Origin: Mesorhizobium sp.
GTDB lineage: Bacteria > Pseudomonadota > Alphaproteobacteria > Rhizobiales > Rhizobiaceae
Direction of reading: 5' to 3'
Assembly: GCA_004020315.1 (NCBI GenBank)
Contig: SAQG01000004.1
Coordinates: forward strand, 1-64,000
DNA: 64,000 nucleotides
Part shown: positions 26,355-33,977 of the stretch, one piece after another
Layout: each line of letters opens with the position of its first letter
Numbering within the stretch: the stretch's first letter is position 1
Position numbers and translations under genes: made by a program
The notes under the pieces: model-generated
Told to the model about the DNA's origin: nothing
Database searches by the model: none
The model's input: only the letters and a program-made list of their open reading frames with translations

Positions 26355-26963
26355 ATGAAACTCTACTGCGGCATCGGTCCGAATTCCTATCGCGTCCGCA
26401 TCTTCATGGCCGAGAAAGGTATCGACGTCCCGCGGGTCGATGTCGACCTCACAAAAGGCGAGCACAAGGCACCGCAATTCCTTGCGCTCAACTCACTCGG
26501 CCAGATTCCCGTGCTCGTGCTCGACGACGGCACGGTGATCACCGAAAGCATTGCCATCTGCCGCTATCTGGAGGCGGTTCATCCGACGCCGGCACTGTTC
26601 GGCTCGGACGCGGTCAGCCAAGGCAAGGTCGAGATGTGGAACCGCCGCGCCGAGATCGAGATCTTCGGAACCATCGGCAGCATTGCCCTGCATTCCGATC
26701 CCATGTTTGCGGAGCGGCTTGTGCAGTTCCCGGCTTTCGCCGAAGCCCAGCGCGAAGCCGTTCCGGCAAAGTGGGCGTGGCTTGACCGCGAGATCGCCGA
26801 TGGCCGCCCGTTCATCGCCGGCGACCAGTACTCCGTCGCCGACATCACCGCCGCCGTCGCAGCCTGGCTTGGCGCCTTCTTCGGAGCCGACATTCCGGAC
26901 GCGCTCGTCAATGTCCATCATTGGCTCGACCGCGTTCAGAAACGTCCAAGCTGGAACGCTTAG
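26355..26963 (+). CDS. Glutathione S-transferase
   Basis: A 202-residue GST: an N-terminal thioredoxin fold (MKLYCGIGPNSYRVRIFMAE; LNSLGQIPVLVLDDGTVITES with the cis-Pro and the Ser/Glu that bind glutathione) and an all-helical C-terminal domain with FIAGDQYSVADITAAVAAW, the N-capping-box motif. Detoxification of an electrophile is likely; the substrate is unknown. ATG 26355 follows GGGAGGA. It lies 44 bp after the SRPBCC gene, so the ArsR, SRPBCC and GST genes may form one transcript. Confidence 0.93.
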   Translation: MKLYCGIGPNSYRVRIFMAEKGIDVPRVDVDLTKGEHKAPQFLALNSLGQIPVLVLDDGTVITESIAICRYLEAVHPTPALFGSDAVSQGKVEMWNRRAEIEIFGTIGSIALHSDPMFAERLVQFPAFAEAQREAVPAKWAWLDREIADGRPFIAGDQYSVADITAAVAAWLGAFFGADIPDALVNVHHWLDRVQKRPSWNA

Positions 26964-27035
26964 CCCGATGCCTGACATTGTTTCAATGAGATGTGCGGCT
27001 CAGCGCCAGCACCTGAATCCGGAGGAGCTTTCGCC

Positions 27036-27409
27036 ATGCCTGTCAAAAGCAGATCGGATCTGATCCGCAGTTACTTCGCCGCCTACCAGGCCAACGACCG
27101 CAGCGTCATCGAGGCGGTGCTGACAGACGATTTCACCTTCACCAGCCCTATGACAATGCCATCGACCGCGCGACCTACTTCGCGCGCTGTTGGCCGAACA
27201 GCACGCTGTTCAAGTCAGTCGCCGTCGAGAGGATCTGCGAGGACGGCAACGACGCCTTCGTTCTCTATCGCTGTGAAACGCTTGACGGCAAGGTCTTCCG
27301 CAACACCGATTTGCATTCGTTCCAGGACGGCAGGCTACACAGTGTCGAGGTCTATTTCGGTGCTGCCTACAAGGACGGCGTTTTCGTCCCGCAACAACCA
27401 TCGAGCTAG
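27036..27409 (+). pseudogene. SnoaL-like/NTF2-fold protein, frameshifted
   Basis: From ATG 27036 (behind GGAGGAG) the frame starts MPVKSRSDLIRSYFAAYQAN and DRSVIEAVLTDDFTFTSP, a typical SnoaL-like N-terminus. At the CCC at about 27146-27148 the homology switches frame to YDNAIDRATYFARCWPNS, continuing through LYRCETLDGKVFRNTDLHSF to VEVYFGAAYKDG and a stop at 27407. One missing base there accounts for the break; the repaired protein would have about 124 residues, normal for the family. Damage or sequencing error. Confidence 0.78.
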
Positions 27410-27499
27410 CTCATCGACCTGCCGTGGAAGTATGACAGACGGCCATGATGTCCCTGCAACCCGCGAGCATGGCACGGGCGAGCTTCTCGATGGCGCATT

Positions 27500-27787
27500 T
27501 CAGCTTCCGGGGGAACCAAGCTGCTCTGCATCCCAGAACTGGTCGAGCCAGATGTTGAGCTTCAGGAAGCCGGCACTGCTGACCGTATAGATGCGCCTTG
27601 TCCCTTCCGGCTTGGCATTGACCAGCCCGGCGTCGAGCAGCACTTTCAGATGCTGCGAAACAGCCGGGCGCGAGACCGGCAACCCGGCGGCCAGTTCGTT
27701 GACGGTCTTGGGGCCGCGCCGGAGCTCTTCCAAGAGATAGCGCCGGTTGGGATCGGCAATCGCCATGAAGGCGTCGGAAAACATCAT
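27500..27787 (-). CDS. ArsR-type winged-helix regulator
   Basis: A 95-residue ArsR repressor: FMAIADPNRRYLLEELRRGP, then VNELAAGLPVSRPAVSQHLK as the HTH, followed by AKPEGTRRIYTVSSAGF as the wing. It belongs to the same SRPBCC-linked type as the gene at 25542, without metal-binding cysteines. No SRPBCC gene follows; the next sequence downstream is the SnoaL pseudogene in the opposite direction. It may control the neighbouring MFS gene, 31 bp upstream on the same strand, or may be orphaned. Confidence 0.88.
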   Translation of the reverse strand: MMFSDAFMAIADPNRRYLLEELRRGPKTVNELAAGLPVSRPAVSQHLKVLLDAGLVNAKPEGTRRIYTVSSAGFLKLNIWLDQFWDAEQLGSPGS

Positions 27788-27818
27788 GCCTTATTTGTGA
27801 GGCAAAGTTTTCCAAATC

Positions 27819-29066
27819 TCAACCGTTGGTTTCAGGCTTTCTGCGCGGATCGAGCCGCAAGGCTTCCGGCGTGATCGAGCGCTCGGCCGGTTGTGTCGTG
27901 AAGGCGTCGCGGTCTTCGATCGGCACCGGTGCGCGCCGGCTGATGCGCAGCAGCGTATAGCCCGCCAGGCAAAGATGCGCGAGGGCCGTTGCAAGGAACA
28001 GGCTTTCCGGCCGCATCCAGCCCATCAGGCCGGCGGCCAGCAGCGGCCCGATCATCGTGCCGAAACCATAGAGCAGCAGCAGACCGCCGGACACCTTGAC
28101 GAAATCCTCCGCTCGGGCGTGGTCGTTGGCATGAGCCACGGCGATCGAATAGAGCGTGTAGGCGAAGGCGCCGTAGGCGGCGGTGCAGACGATGACGAAG
28201 ACGCCGGAGCGCGGCTCAAACAGGAAAAGCGCGAGAGCGAACAGCGCCGCGCCGAAGGCCAGGCCTGCCAGCACAAAGCGGCGGTCGGTCTTGTCGGAGA
28301 GACGCCCGGCCGGAAGTTGCATGGCGGCGCCCGCGACGACCACCAGGCTCATCATCAGCGCGATCTCGGCCGTGGAAATGCCGATGCGGGCGCCATAGAC
28401 CGCGCCAAGCGTACCCCAGGCGCCGTTGGCGACGCCGATCAAAACGCAGGCGATCGCCGACACCGGCGAATTGACATAGAGCCCCTTGACGTCGAGCGAG
28501 ACGTCCTGCAGCGGCTTGGGATGCGAAGCCGTCGACACTGCGGTCGGAATGAGCGACAGGCAGAACAGGATGCCGGTGATCATGAACAGCGAGGCCGACT
28601 TCACGTCACCGCCGGCAACGATCATCTGGCCGCCCATGATCGAGGCATAGGTGACCATCATGTAAAGCCCGAAGACGGCGCCGCGGTTCTCGTTGGTGGA
28701 CTTCTCGTTCAGCCAGCTTTCGATGACCATGAAGGCGCCGGCCATGGTGAAGCCCGTGAAGGCGCGCAGCAGGATCCAGACATATTCGTCGATGATCAGG
28801 CCGGTGAGCAGTGCGACGATGGCTCCCGATGCCGCAAAGGCACCGAAAGCGCGTACGTGACCGGCCCGGCGCACGAGGCGCGGCGCAAAGAAGCAGCCGG
28901 TGACGAAGCCGCCGGCCCAGGCCGTGCCCATCAGGCCGAGCGATGCGGTCGAGAAACCTTCCAACTGGCCGCGCAGCGGCAACAACAGCCCGTGCAGTCC
29001 GGTCGCCGCCAGCAGGAAAGCGGTGCCGCGAAGCAGCGAGAGTATCGGTCGGTAGCTTGCAAACAT
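27819..29066 (-). CDS. MFS transporter, YcaD-like
   Basis: A 415-residue transporter with about twelve membrane helices, resembling the YcaD/COG0477 group: GTAWAGGFVTGCFFAPRLVR, ESWLNEKSTNENRGAVFGLY as the long conserved motif after helix 5, and LPAGRLSDKTDRRFVLAGLA as the mid-protein MFS motif A. The C-terminal 45 residues are hydrophilic. Substrate unknown. Followed 31 bp later by the ArsR gene. Confidence 0.9.
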   Translation of the reverse strand: MFASYRPILSLLRGTAFLLAATGLHGLLLPLRGQLEGFSTASLGLMGTAWAGGFVTGCFFAPRLVRRAGHVRAFGAFAASGAIVALLTGLIIDEYVWILLRAFTGFTMAGAFMVIESWLNEKSTNENRGAVFGLYMMVTYASIMGGQMIVAGGDVKSASLFMITGILFCLSLIPTAVSTASHPKPLQDVSLDVKGLYVNSPVSAIACVLIGVANGAWGTLGAVYGARIGISTAEIALMMSLVVVAGAAMQLPAGRLSDKTDRRFVLAGLAFGAALFALALFLFEPRSGVFVIVCTAAYGAFAYTLYSIAVAHANDHARAEDFVKVSGGLLLLYGFGTMIGPLLAAGLMGWMRPESLFLATALAHLCLAGYTLLRISRRAPVPIEDRDAFTTQPAERSITPEALRLDPRRKPETNG

Positions 29067-29150
29067 TTAGCTGATCCGGCTGGAATCTGGGGAGGGTCTG
29101 AAGACAGTCGCATTCGAGCTTTTCGGCGGCGGGCGCTTCGGCTCTGGAAA

Positions 29151-29345
29151 CTATTCGCGGCGGAACAGCGCCTCGGCCGCTGATTTGGTGGTGCTCTTGG
29201 TCTTGAGCTCGGCTTCGAGCCGGGCGATCTCGTCGCGCAAGATGGCGATCCGCTCGGACAGTTCATCGACGGAAAGCAGCGACAGATCCTGCCCGATCTC
29301 ATGCAGGCGCGCTTTCTTTTTGGGTTCGTCGTCGAAGATCGCCAT
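29151..29345 (-). CDS. DUF1192 family protein
   Basis: A 64-residue DUF1192 protein (SLLSVDELSERIAILRDEIA then RLEAELKTK), a short coiled coil found in most Rhizobiales; function not established. GAGGAG lies before ATG 29345. A RIME-like repeat starts only about 15 bp upstream, so its transcript leader may include that repeat. An 84-bp gap separates it from the MFS gene on the same strand. Confidence 0.88.
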   Translation of the reverse strand: MAIFDDEPKKKARLHEIGQDLSLLSVDELSERIAILRDEIARLEAELKTKSTTKSAAEALFRRE

Positions 29346-29360
29346 CGTCGCTCCTCGCTC

Positions 29361-29424
29361 ATGCGCAATAAATTAAACTGCTACAGCGCCGTTTGCGCGT
29401 CCAATCGCACGCCTGGCGCTGCAG
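29361..29424. repeat. RIME-like element, copy 4, reverse orientation, partial
   Basis: CAGCGCC 29384-29390 pairs with GGCGCTG 29415-29421, with GCGCGTCC-like inner sequence. Read on the minus strand it aligns with copy 3, including the AT-rich linker and GCGCAT, and then stops at the DUF1192 leader; the second palindrome is missing. Confidence 0.6.
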
Positions 29425-29537
29425 TGGCCATTTGCCTGATTTGGCAATCAGCATACATAGGGCAGGGGCATGGATGCAAACAGTCGGCGAGAAAACCGGC
29501 AGCCGGCAACAAACTGGCGAAGCGAGACGGAAAATTC

Positions 29538-30551
29538 ATGGCGAGCGGACAGAACAAAATTCCGGCGAAGATGACGGCAATCGCGATCTCGGAACCCGGC
29601 GGACCGCGGGTGCTGAAACCGGAAACGCGCGACGTGCCCGTGCCCGGTCCCGGCGAAATCCTGATCCGGGTGCGCGCCGCCGGTGTCAATCGGCCGGATG
29701 TGCAGCAGCGCAAGGGCGTCTATCCGCCGCCGCCCGGTGCGTCGGACCTGCCGGGCCTCGAAGCGTCTGGCGAAGTCGCGGCTCTTGGCGACGAGATATC
29801 GCGCTGGCGCGTCGGCGACCGGGTCTGCGCGCTGACGCCCGGCGGCGGCTATGCCGAATACGTCAAGGTCCATGCCGGCAGCGTGCTGCCGCTGCCCGCC
29901 GGCTTTACCCACACCGAAGCGGCGGCGGTACCGGAAAACTACTTCACCGTCTGGCACAATGTCTTCGAGCGCGGCGGCCTGAAGAGCGGCGAGACGCTGC
30001 TCGTGCATGGCGGCTCGTCCGGGATCGGCACCACCGCGATCCAGCTCGCCTCGGCCTTCGGCGCCTATGTCATCACCACCGCCGGCAACCAGGAGAAGTG
30101 CGACGCCTGTCTGAAGCTCGGCGCCGACCGGGCGATCAACTACCGCGAGGAGGATTTCGTCGTGGCGGTCAAGGACGCGACCGGCGGCAAGGGCGCCAAC
30201 GTTATCCTCGACATGGTCGGCGGCGACTACGTGGCGCGAAACTACGAAGCCGCGGCGGTGGAAGGCCGCATCGTCCAGATCGCCACGCAGAGCGGGGCGG
30301 TGGCAAGCGCCGATTTCTCGAAGATGATGGCAAAGCGGCTCACCCACACCGGCTCGATGCTGCGGCCGCGCACCGTCGAATTCAAGGCGGCAGTCGCCGC
30401 CGCGCTGGAGGCGCAGGTGTGGCCGCTGCTCGGCACCCGCAAGGTAGCACCCGTCATGGACATGATCTTCCCGCTCAAGGAAGCGTGGCGGGCGCATGAG
30501 CGGATGGAGGAGGGCGAGCACATCGGCAAGATCGTGCTCGATGTCGGCTGA
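29538..30551 (+). CDS. NAD(P)H:quinone oxidoreductase (QorA/PIG3-like)
   Basis: A 337-residue MDR-superfamily reductase of the quinone oxidoreductase type without catalytic zinc. Visible: PGPGEILIRVRAAGVNRPDV, QQRKGVYPPPPGASDLPGLE, the NADPH-binding LLVHGGSSGIGTTAIQLASA, and VILDMVGGDYVARN. The PIG3/TP53I3 group reduces quinones and related enones. The start at ATG 29538 (MASGQNKIPAKMTAI) is supported by homology; the frame is open to 29301. It stands alone between the RIME copy and a DUF1127 gene. Confidence 0.92.
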   Translation: MASGQNKIPAKMTAIAISEPGGPRVLKPETRDVPVPGPGEILIRVRAAGVNRPDVQQRKGVYPPPPGASDLPGLEASGEVAALGDEISRWRVGDRVCALTPGGGYAEYVKVHAGSVLPLPAGFTHTEAAAVPENYFTVWHNVFERGGLKSGETLLVHGGSSGIGTTAIQLASAFGAYVITTAGNQEKCDACLKLGADRAINYREEDFVVAVKDATGGKGANVILDMVGGDYVARNYEAAAVEGRIVQIATQSGAVASADFSKMMAKRLTHTGSMLRPRTVEFKAAVAAALEAQVWPLLGTRKVAPVMDMIFPLKEAWRAHERMEEGEHIGKIVLDVG

Positions 30552-30586
30552 CGGTCGGTAAACAAGCTGAACAAAACCTTAATTGT

Positions 30587-30607
30587 GCAATGCAACAAAC
30601 GCATTGC
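30587..30607. promoter_or_regulatory. Inverted repeat upstream of DUF1127 gene
   Basis: GCAATGC 30587-30593, seven bases, GCATTGC 30601-30607: a perfect 7-bp dyad 77 bp before the DUF1127 start. A transcription-factor site is likely. LysR-type regulators (LsrB/VtlR) are known to control DUF1127 genes in related bacteria, but this link is inference. Confidence 0.5.
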
Positions 30608-30683
30608 GGCTATGCAAAAGCGTCTGTTCAACTTTTCATCAACGATGCCTATTTGAGCGGCATCGAAACGATGGAGGACTACC

Positions 30684-30824
30684 ATGAACCCGATCCGTGC
30701 TTTCCGTAACTGGCGCATGTACAATGAAACCGTGCGCGAACTGAACCGCCTGAATGCTCGTCAGCTCAACGATCTCGGCATCAACCGTGCCGACATCGAG
30801 AGGATCGCCCGCAAGGCGCTTTGA
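30684..30824 (+). CDS. DUF1127 small protein
   Basis: A 46-residue protein, MNPIRAFRNWRMYNETVREL, then NRLNARQLNDLGINRADIER and IARKAL: the short DUF1127 type with the conserved L..L...QL.DLGI.R.DI..IA core and an arginine-rich face. GGAGG precedes ATG 30684. Short alphaproteobacterial DUF1127 proteins have been linked to RNA binding and to phosphate and carbon metabolism. An intrinsic terminator lies 120 bp downstream. Confidence 0.9.
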   Translation: MNPIRAFRNWRMYNETVRELNRLNARQLNDLGINRADIERIARKAL

Positions 30825-30943
30825 TCTCGAGCGTGATCTCGCCCGAAAGCATCAAGCCGTTTTTGCGGCGTGGTGCTTCGGTCCGAGATCATGCTTTAGA
30901 AGCCAGAGCCGCAGCAGGCGGGTTTCCCGTCGCCGGTTCCGAG

Positions 30944-30970
30944 CCCGCTGGACCCTGTCCGGCGGGTTTT
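30944..30970 (+). terminator. Intrinsic terminator downstream of DUF1127 gene
   Basis: CCCGCTGGAC 30944-30953 pairs over ten positions (one G-T pair) with GTCCGGCGGG 30957-30966 and is followed by TTTT. Orientation is plus, so it ends the DUF1127 transcript or an RNA encoded in its long 3' region. Confidence 0.8.
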
Positions 30971-31015
30971 GTCGTTTTGAAGTCCGTGCGGCAGCGGCTG
31001 CTGCGTGTATCTTTC

Positions 31016-31633
31016 TCAATAGCCAAGTGCGGCAAAGCCGAGCGCCACCAGGGCTCCTCCCAGCACGATGTCCGCATGCTTTCGGAAACGACTGTAAAAT
31101 CGCCGTGTGGCCGGTTGGGAAATGGAAAGGCCGAGAAGACCAAACCAGGCGATCGCAATGGCAAACACCAGTGCGACCACCGATAGGTGAGTTGCCCCGC
31201 GAGCATTTAAATTCAGCGTCGAGGATGCGAAAAACAGCGCGGTGGCAGGATTTGCCACTGCCGTGACAAAGCCCAGCCGGAAGTATCGAGCGATTGGAAC
31301 CGGCTCCGGCTCGTTGACGCCAGTCTTGATAGACAGCGCCCGCCGCATCGAATTCCAGCCGATGAAGACCAGCATTGCGCCGTAAAGGCTGGCGGCCATC
31401 TGGTGTGCGATGCCCCCCGGCGGCAGCGCGCCGGCTCCCGTCGCGACGACCGCCGCCAGCGAACTCGCGCCAAGGGCAATACCAGCGGCAGCCGAAAGCG
31501 CTGTGGCACGCGAAGCGGTTAGCCCGGCCTGCGCGACGACAGCAAAATTGGCGCCCGGCAACATTGCCAACAGCGCATAGGAAATGGCGAACGGAAACAA
31601 CCCCGCCGCGACAGCTTGCCCGGTTTCCAACAT
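31016..31633 (-). CDS. LysE family exporter
   Basis: A 205-residue membrane protein with about six helices of the LysE/RhtB superfamily: YALLAMLPGANFAVVAQAGL contains the conserved PGP-like turn, here PGA, then ATALSAAAGIALGASSLAAV and FRLGFVTAVANPATALFFAS, the conserved NPKA-like NPAT. Members export amino acids or related compounds. Its stop at 31016 faces the DUF1127 terminator. Start at ATG 31633. Confidence 0.88.
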   Translation of the reverse strand: MLETGQAVAAGLFPFAISYALLAMLPGANFAVVAQAGLTASRATALSAAAGIALGASSLAAVVATGAGALPPGGIAHQMAASLYGAMLVFIGWNSMRRALSIKTGVNEPEPVPIARYFRLGFVTAVANPATALFFASSTLNLNARGATHLSVVALVFAIAIAWFGLLGLSISQPATRRFYSRFRKHADIVLGGALVALGFAALGY

Positions 31634-31937
31634 CGATCAGCCCACATCGGCGGCGGTCTGCTCCCCTGAAGGCAGGTCGCCGCTACCGAAGGCGAAATGT
31701 GTATGAAACATGCCCCTTCTAACAGTCGGCAAATGCCGACATCAGGACGTTTTTGATGCCGGGTTACCGGCCGTCCCCGCTGAGCAGCTCACCGAAGGCG
31801 TGGTGCCGAAGCCAAAGGGGCTGCCCAAAGGCGCTGCTTTGACAGCTTCGATATCTCCCGCCAATCTCGCGAGTATCTTCCAAAACCGTTGCGAAACGGC
31901 AACGGAGTGGTTATATACGCAGCGAATTTCCCATTTT
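31634..31937. other. Intergenic region upstream of trcR, no gene seen
   Basis: About 300 bp between the divergent LysE and trcR genes. Frames crossing it are not supported by a ribosome-binding site or by conserved sequence. It presumably holds both promoters; two hairpins follow at 31938-31974. Confidence 0.4.
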
Positions 31938-31974
31938 GGTGGCTCTAAACCACCGCCCGCGCGGGAACGCGGGC
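31938..31974 (+). promoter_or_regulatory. Tandem hairpins in the trcR leader
   Basis: GGTGG 31938-31942 pairs with CCACC 31950-31954, followed by GCCCGCG 31955-31961 with CGCGGGC 31968-31974 (loop CGGGAA). The second stem ends 21 bp before the trcR start codon and next to its ribosome-binding site (GAAGGA), so it could influence translation. Confidence 0.5.
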
Positions 31975-31995
31975 GAACGAGAAGGATATCTCATA

Positions 31996-32691
31996 ATGGC
32001 CAATACGCTGCTGATGCCCAAGGCGACCGCCGTCTGGCTGGTCGACAACACCGCGCTGTCTTTCGAGCAGATCGCGCAGTTCTGCGGGCTGCATCCGCTC
32101 GAGGTCAAGGCGATCGCCGATGGCGAATCGGCGCAAGGCATCAAGGGTATGGACCCGATCATGACCGGCCAGCTGACCCGCGACGAGATCGCACGCGCCG
32201 AGAAGGACCCGAACCATCGGCTGAAGCTGTCCGACCCCAAGGTGCGGGTGCCGGAATCCAAGCGCAAGGGTCCGCGCTACACGCCGCTGTCGAAGCGCCA
32301 GGACCGGCCCAACGCCATCCTCTGGCTGGTGCGCAACCATCCCGAGCTGAAGGACGCGCAGATCGCGCGCCTCGTCGGCACCACCAAGTCGACGATCGAC
32401 CAGATTCGTGACAGGAAGCATTGGAACTCGGCCAATCTGCAGCCGATGGATCCGGTGACCTTGGGTCTCGCCTCGCAGATCGACCTCGACATGGAAGTCA
32501 ACCGCGCCTCGCGTGGCCGCGAGCAGGCACAGCCAGCCGGCGACACGCTGCTGCCGGCGGCATTGACCGAGCGCCTCGTCCCGACGCCGGAGAAGCCAAA
32601 GGATGAGGATGCGGAGCTCGACGCCAACGCGGTCTTCGCGAAGCTTTCGGCGTTGAAGTCGAAGAACGAGGATACGGACGACGAGGAGTAA
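31996..32691 (+). CDS. trcR: Cell-cycle transcriptional regulator TrcR (DUF1013)
   Basis: A 231-residue DUF1013 protein, known in Caulobacter and Sinorhizobium as the cell-cycle regulator TrcR. Features: MANTLLMPKATAVWLVDNTA, then LSFEQIAQFCGLHPLEVKAI as a first HTH-like region, a RYTPLSKRQDRPNAILWLVR block, and DAQIARLVGTTKSTIDQIRD as a second HTH-like region. The acidic C-terminus ends NEDTDDEE. Start at ATG 31996, although the frame is open from 31936. A bidirectional terminator follows. Confidence 0.93.
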   Translation: MANTLLMPKATAVWLVDNTALSFEQIAQFCGLHPLEVKAIADGESAQGIKGMDPIMTGQLTRDEIARAEKDPNHRLKLSDPKVRVPESKRKGPRYTPLSKRQDRPNAILWLVRNHPELKDAQIARLVGTTKSTIDQIRDRKHWNSANLQPMDPVTLGLASQIDLDMEVNRASRGREQAQPAGDTLLPAALTERLVPTPEKPKDEDAELDANAVFAKLSALKSKNEDTDDEE

Positions 32692-32716
32692 GACGGCCAT
32701 AGGCCGATCAAATTAC

Positions 32717-32745
32717 AAAAAGCCCGCCTCACGCAGGCTTTTTTT
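32717..32745. terminator. Bidirectional terminator between trcR and WYL gene
   Basis: AAAAAGCC 32717-32724 pairs with GGCTTTTT 32736-32743, followed by more T on the plus side and preceded by A on the other. It lies between convergent genes and can end both transcripts. Confidence 0.8.
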
Positions 32746-32757
32746 CGATCTCGCGTG

Positions 32758-33477
32758 TCACGTTCGCGCAGCCCGGTCCGGCGCCATACCGTAGTCCTCG
32801 CTGCGCTCCACCGCACGGTAGAAATCGGCAAGCTGCTTGCCGCGCTCCGGCTTAAAGACGCGGCCGGCGATGACCACCGAAGCGATGCGGTCGATGCGGA
32901 AAGCGCGGAAATCATCCCGCATCTCGCACCAGGCGACCAGCGTCCACACCTTGCCCCAGAACCACAGGCCCAACGGCCTGATGTCGCGCGCGGTGCTGCG
33001 GCCTGCTTCGTCGGAGTAGTCGATGGTCAGCACCTGGCGTTTTTCCACGGCGCGCTCGATCAGGTCGATTGCTTCGCGGGCGGCGTCGCTCACCACCCAC
33101 ATCGGCGTGTGGATCTCGGTGCGGGCGATGCGGTCCTTTTCGGCATCGGGCAGCACGGCGCCGATCTTGACCAGCGCCTCGTCGGCGGCCCGCGCCATGG
33201 CAGCGCCGCCGAACGCGCGCACCATGCGCGCTCCGGCGACCAGCGCGACGATCTCGTCACGCGTGAACATCAGCGGCGGAAGGTCGAAACCCTCCCTCAT
33301 CATGTAGCCGACGCCGGCCTCGCCGTCGATCGGCACACCGGTCGACTGCAGGTCGGCGATGTCGCGGTAGATGGTTCGCTCGGAAACCTCGAGCCACGTG
33401 CCCAGCTTCTGGGCGGTGACAAGACGGCCACCGCGCAGATGCTGCACGATCTGGAAGAGCCTGTCGGCGCGGCGCAT
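32758..33477 (-). CDS. WYL-domain transcriptional regulator (YafY-like)
   Basis: A 239-residue regulator with an N-terminal HTH (MRRADRLFQIVQHLRGGRLV, then LGTWLEVSERTIYRDIADLQ) and a C-terminal WYL ligand-sensing domain (AVEKRQVLTIDYSDEAGRST; LGLWFWGKVWTLVAWCEMRD; AFRIDRIASVVIAG). The protein heads a set of minus-strand genes with detoxification character, two of which share a palindromic operator. It is a reasonable but unproven candidate for the factor that binds there. No copy of that operator is in its own upstream region. Start ATG 33477; the frame is open to 33546. Confidence 0.92.
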   Translation of the reverse strand: MRRADRLFQIVQHLRGGRLVTAQKLGTWLEVSERTIYRDIADLQSTGVPIDGEAGVGYMMREGFDLPPLMFTRDEIVALVAGARMVRAFGGAAMARAADEALVKIGAVLPDAEKDRIARTEIHTPMWVVSDAAREAIDLIERAVEKRQVLTIDYSDEAGRSTARDIRPLGLWFWGKVWTLVAWCEMRDDFRAFRIDRIASVVIAGRVFKPERGKQLADFYRAVERSEDYGMAPDRAART

Positions 33478-33502
33478 CGTATGGTCCCTCGATGTTGTTC
33501 TT

Positions 33503-33550
33503 ATGCATGTCGTTGTCCCAAAACCGTTTCCACTTTTGGGCGACATGCAT
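33503..33550. repeat. ATGCATGTCG-type palindromic intergenic element
   Basis: ATGCATGTCG 33503-33512 pairs with CGACATGCAT 33541-33550, and CCCAAAA 33518-33524 with TTTTGGG 33534-33540. It resembles a palindromic repeat common in rhizobial genomes and differs from the RIME copies. Its arm overlaps the stop codon of the next gene. Confidence 0.65.
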
Positions 33551-33960
33551 TACGGTTCGAGCCCTTCGCGCTTACGCTGCGCGGCGACGAATGCCGCGCC
33601 GAAGGACAATTTCCCTGTTGTCGGCGTCTTTGCATCCAGCACCCGCCAGAACGGCGCGATGTCGCTCAGCGTCATGCCGCGTTCCAGATCCTCGTTGGCG
33701 GCCTCGGCGACAGTGCGCAGATGATAGCCGATGGTGACCGGACATGTCACTTCGGCGCCGTGCTCGATGGCGAGCGCGGTGCGCAATGCGCGGACATCCA
33801 TGGCCACGCCCTTTGGAATGGAGCGAATGAAATCATCGACCTGCCGTGCCGTCGGCACCAGCATCGGCTGGCCCTCGACGACGTCGCCAACAGTGCGCGG
33901 CGTCGGCTTGATACCGTGGATGCCTGGCGTGTTCAGCCTCTCGTTCCAGCTTTTCACCAT
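33550..33960 (-). CDS. MGMT/ATL-like fold protein, hypothetical
   Basis: A 136-residue protein, MVKSWNERLNTPGIHGIKPT and on. The segment IPKGVAMDVRALRTALAIEH, EVTCPVTIGYHLRTVAEAA and PFWRVLDAKTPTTGKLSFG resembles a bacterial family with an alkyltransferase-like (MGMT/ATL) DNA-binding fold: a CPVT motif and a PYWR-like motif. The PCHR methyl-acceptor motif of true MGMT is absent, so a binding rather than a repair role is likelier. This call is tentative. Its start is 17 bp after the VOC stop, so both share a transcript. Confidence 0.6.
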   Translation of the reverse strand: MVKSWNERLNTPGIHGIKPTPRTVGDVVEGQPMLVPTARQVDDFIRSIPKGVAMDVRALRTALAIEHGAEVTCPVTIGYHLRTVAEAANEDLERGMTLSDIAPFWRVLDAKTPTTGKLSFGAAFVAAQRKREGLEP

Positions 33961-33977
33961 TCTGGTTGCTTCCACCT

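Noticed and set aside
27411..27815. 134-codon minus-strand frame over the ArsR gene
   Set aside because: Another frame of the same strand has the clear ArsR HTH; this one has no recognisable domain.
29301..29537. N-terminal extension of the quinone reductase frame
   Set aside because: It is encoded by the DUF1192 promoter and a RIME copy, and family homology starts at 29538.
30932..30970. tRNA remnant suggested by GGTTCCGAGCCC resembling a T-arm
   Set aside because: The flanking bases do not make a 5-bp T-stem and no other tRNA arm is present; the block is better seen as part of a terminator region.
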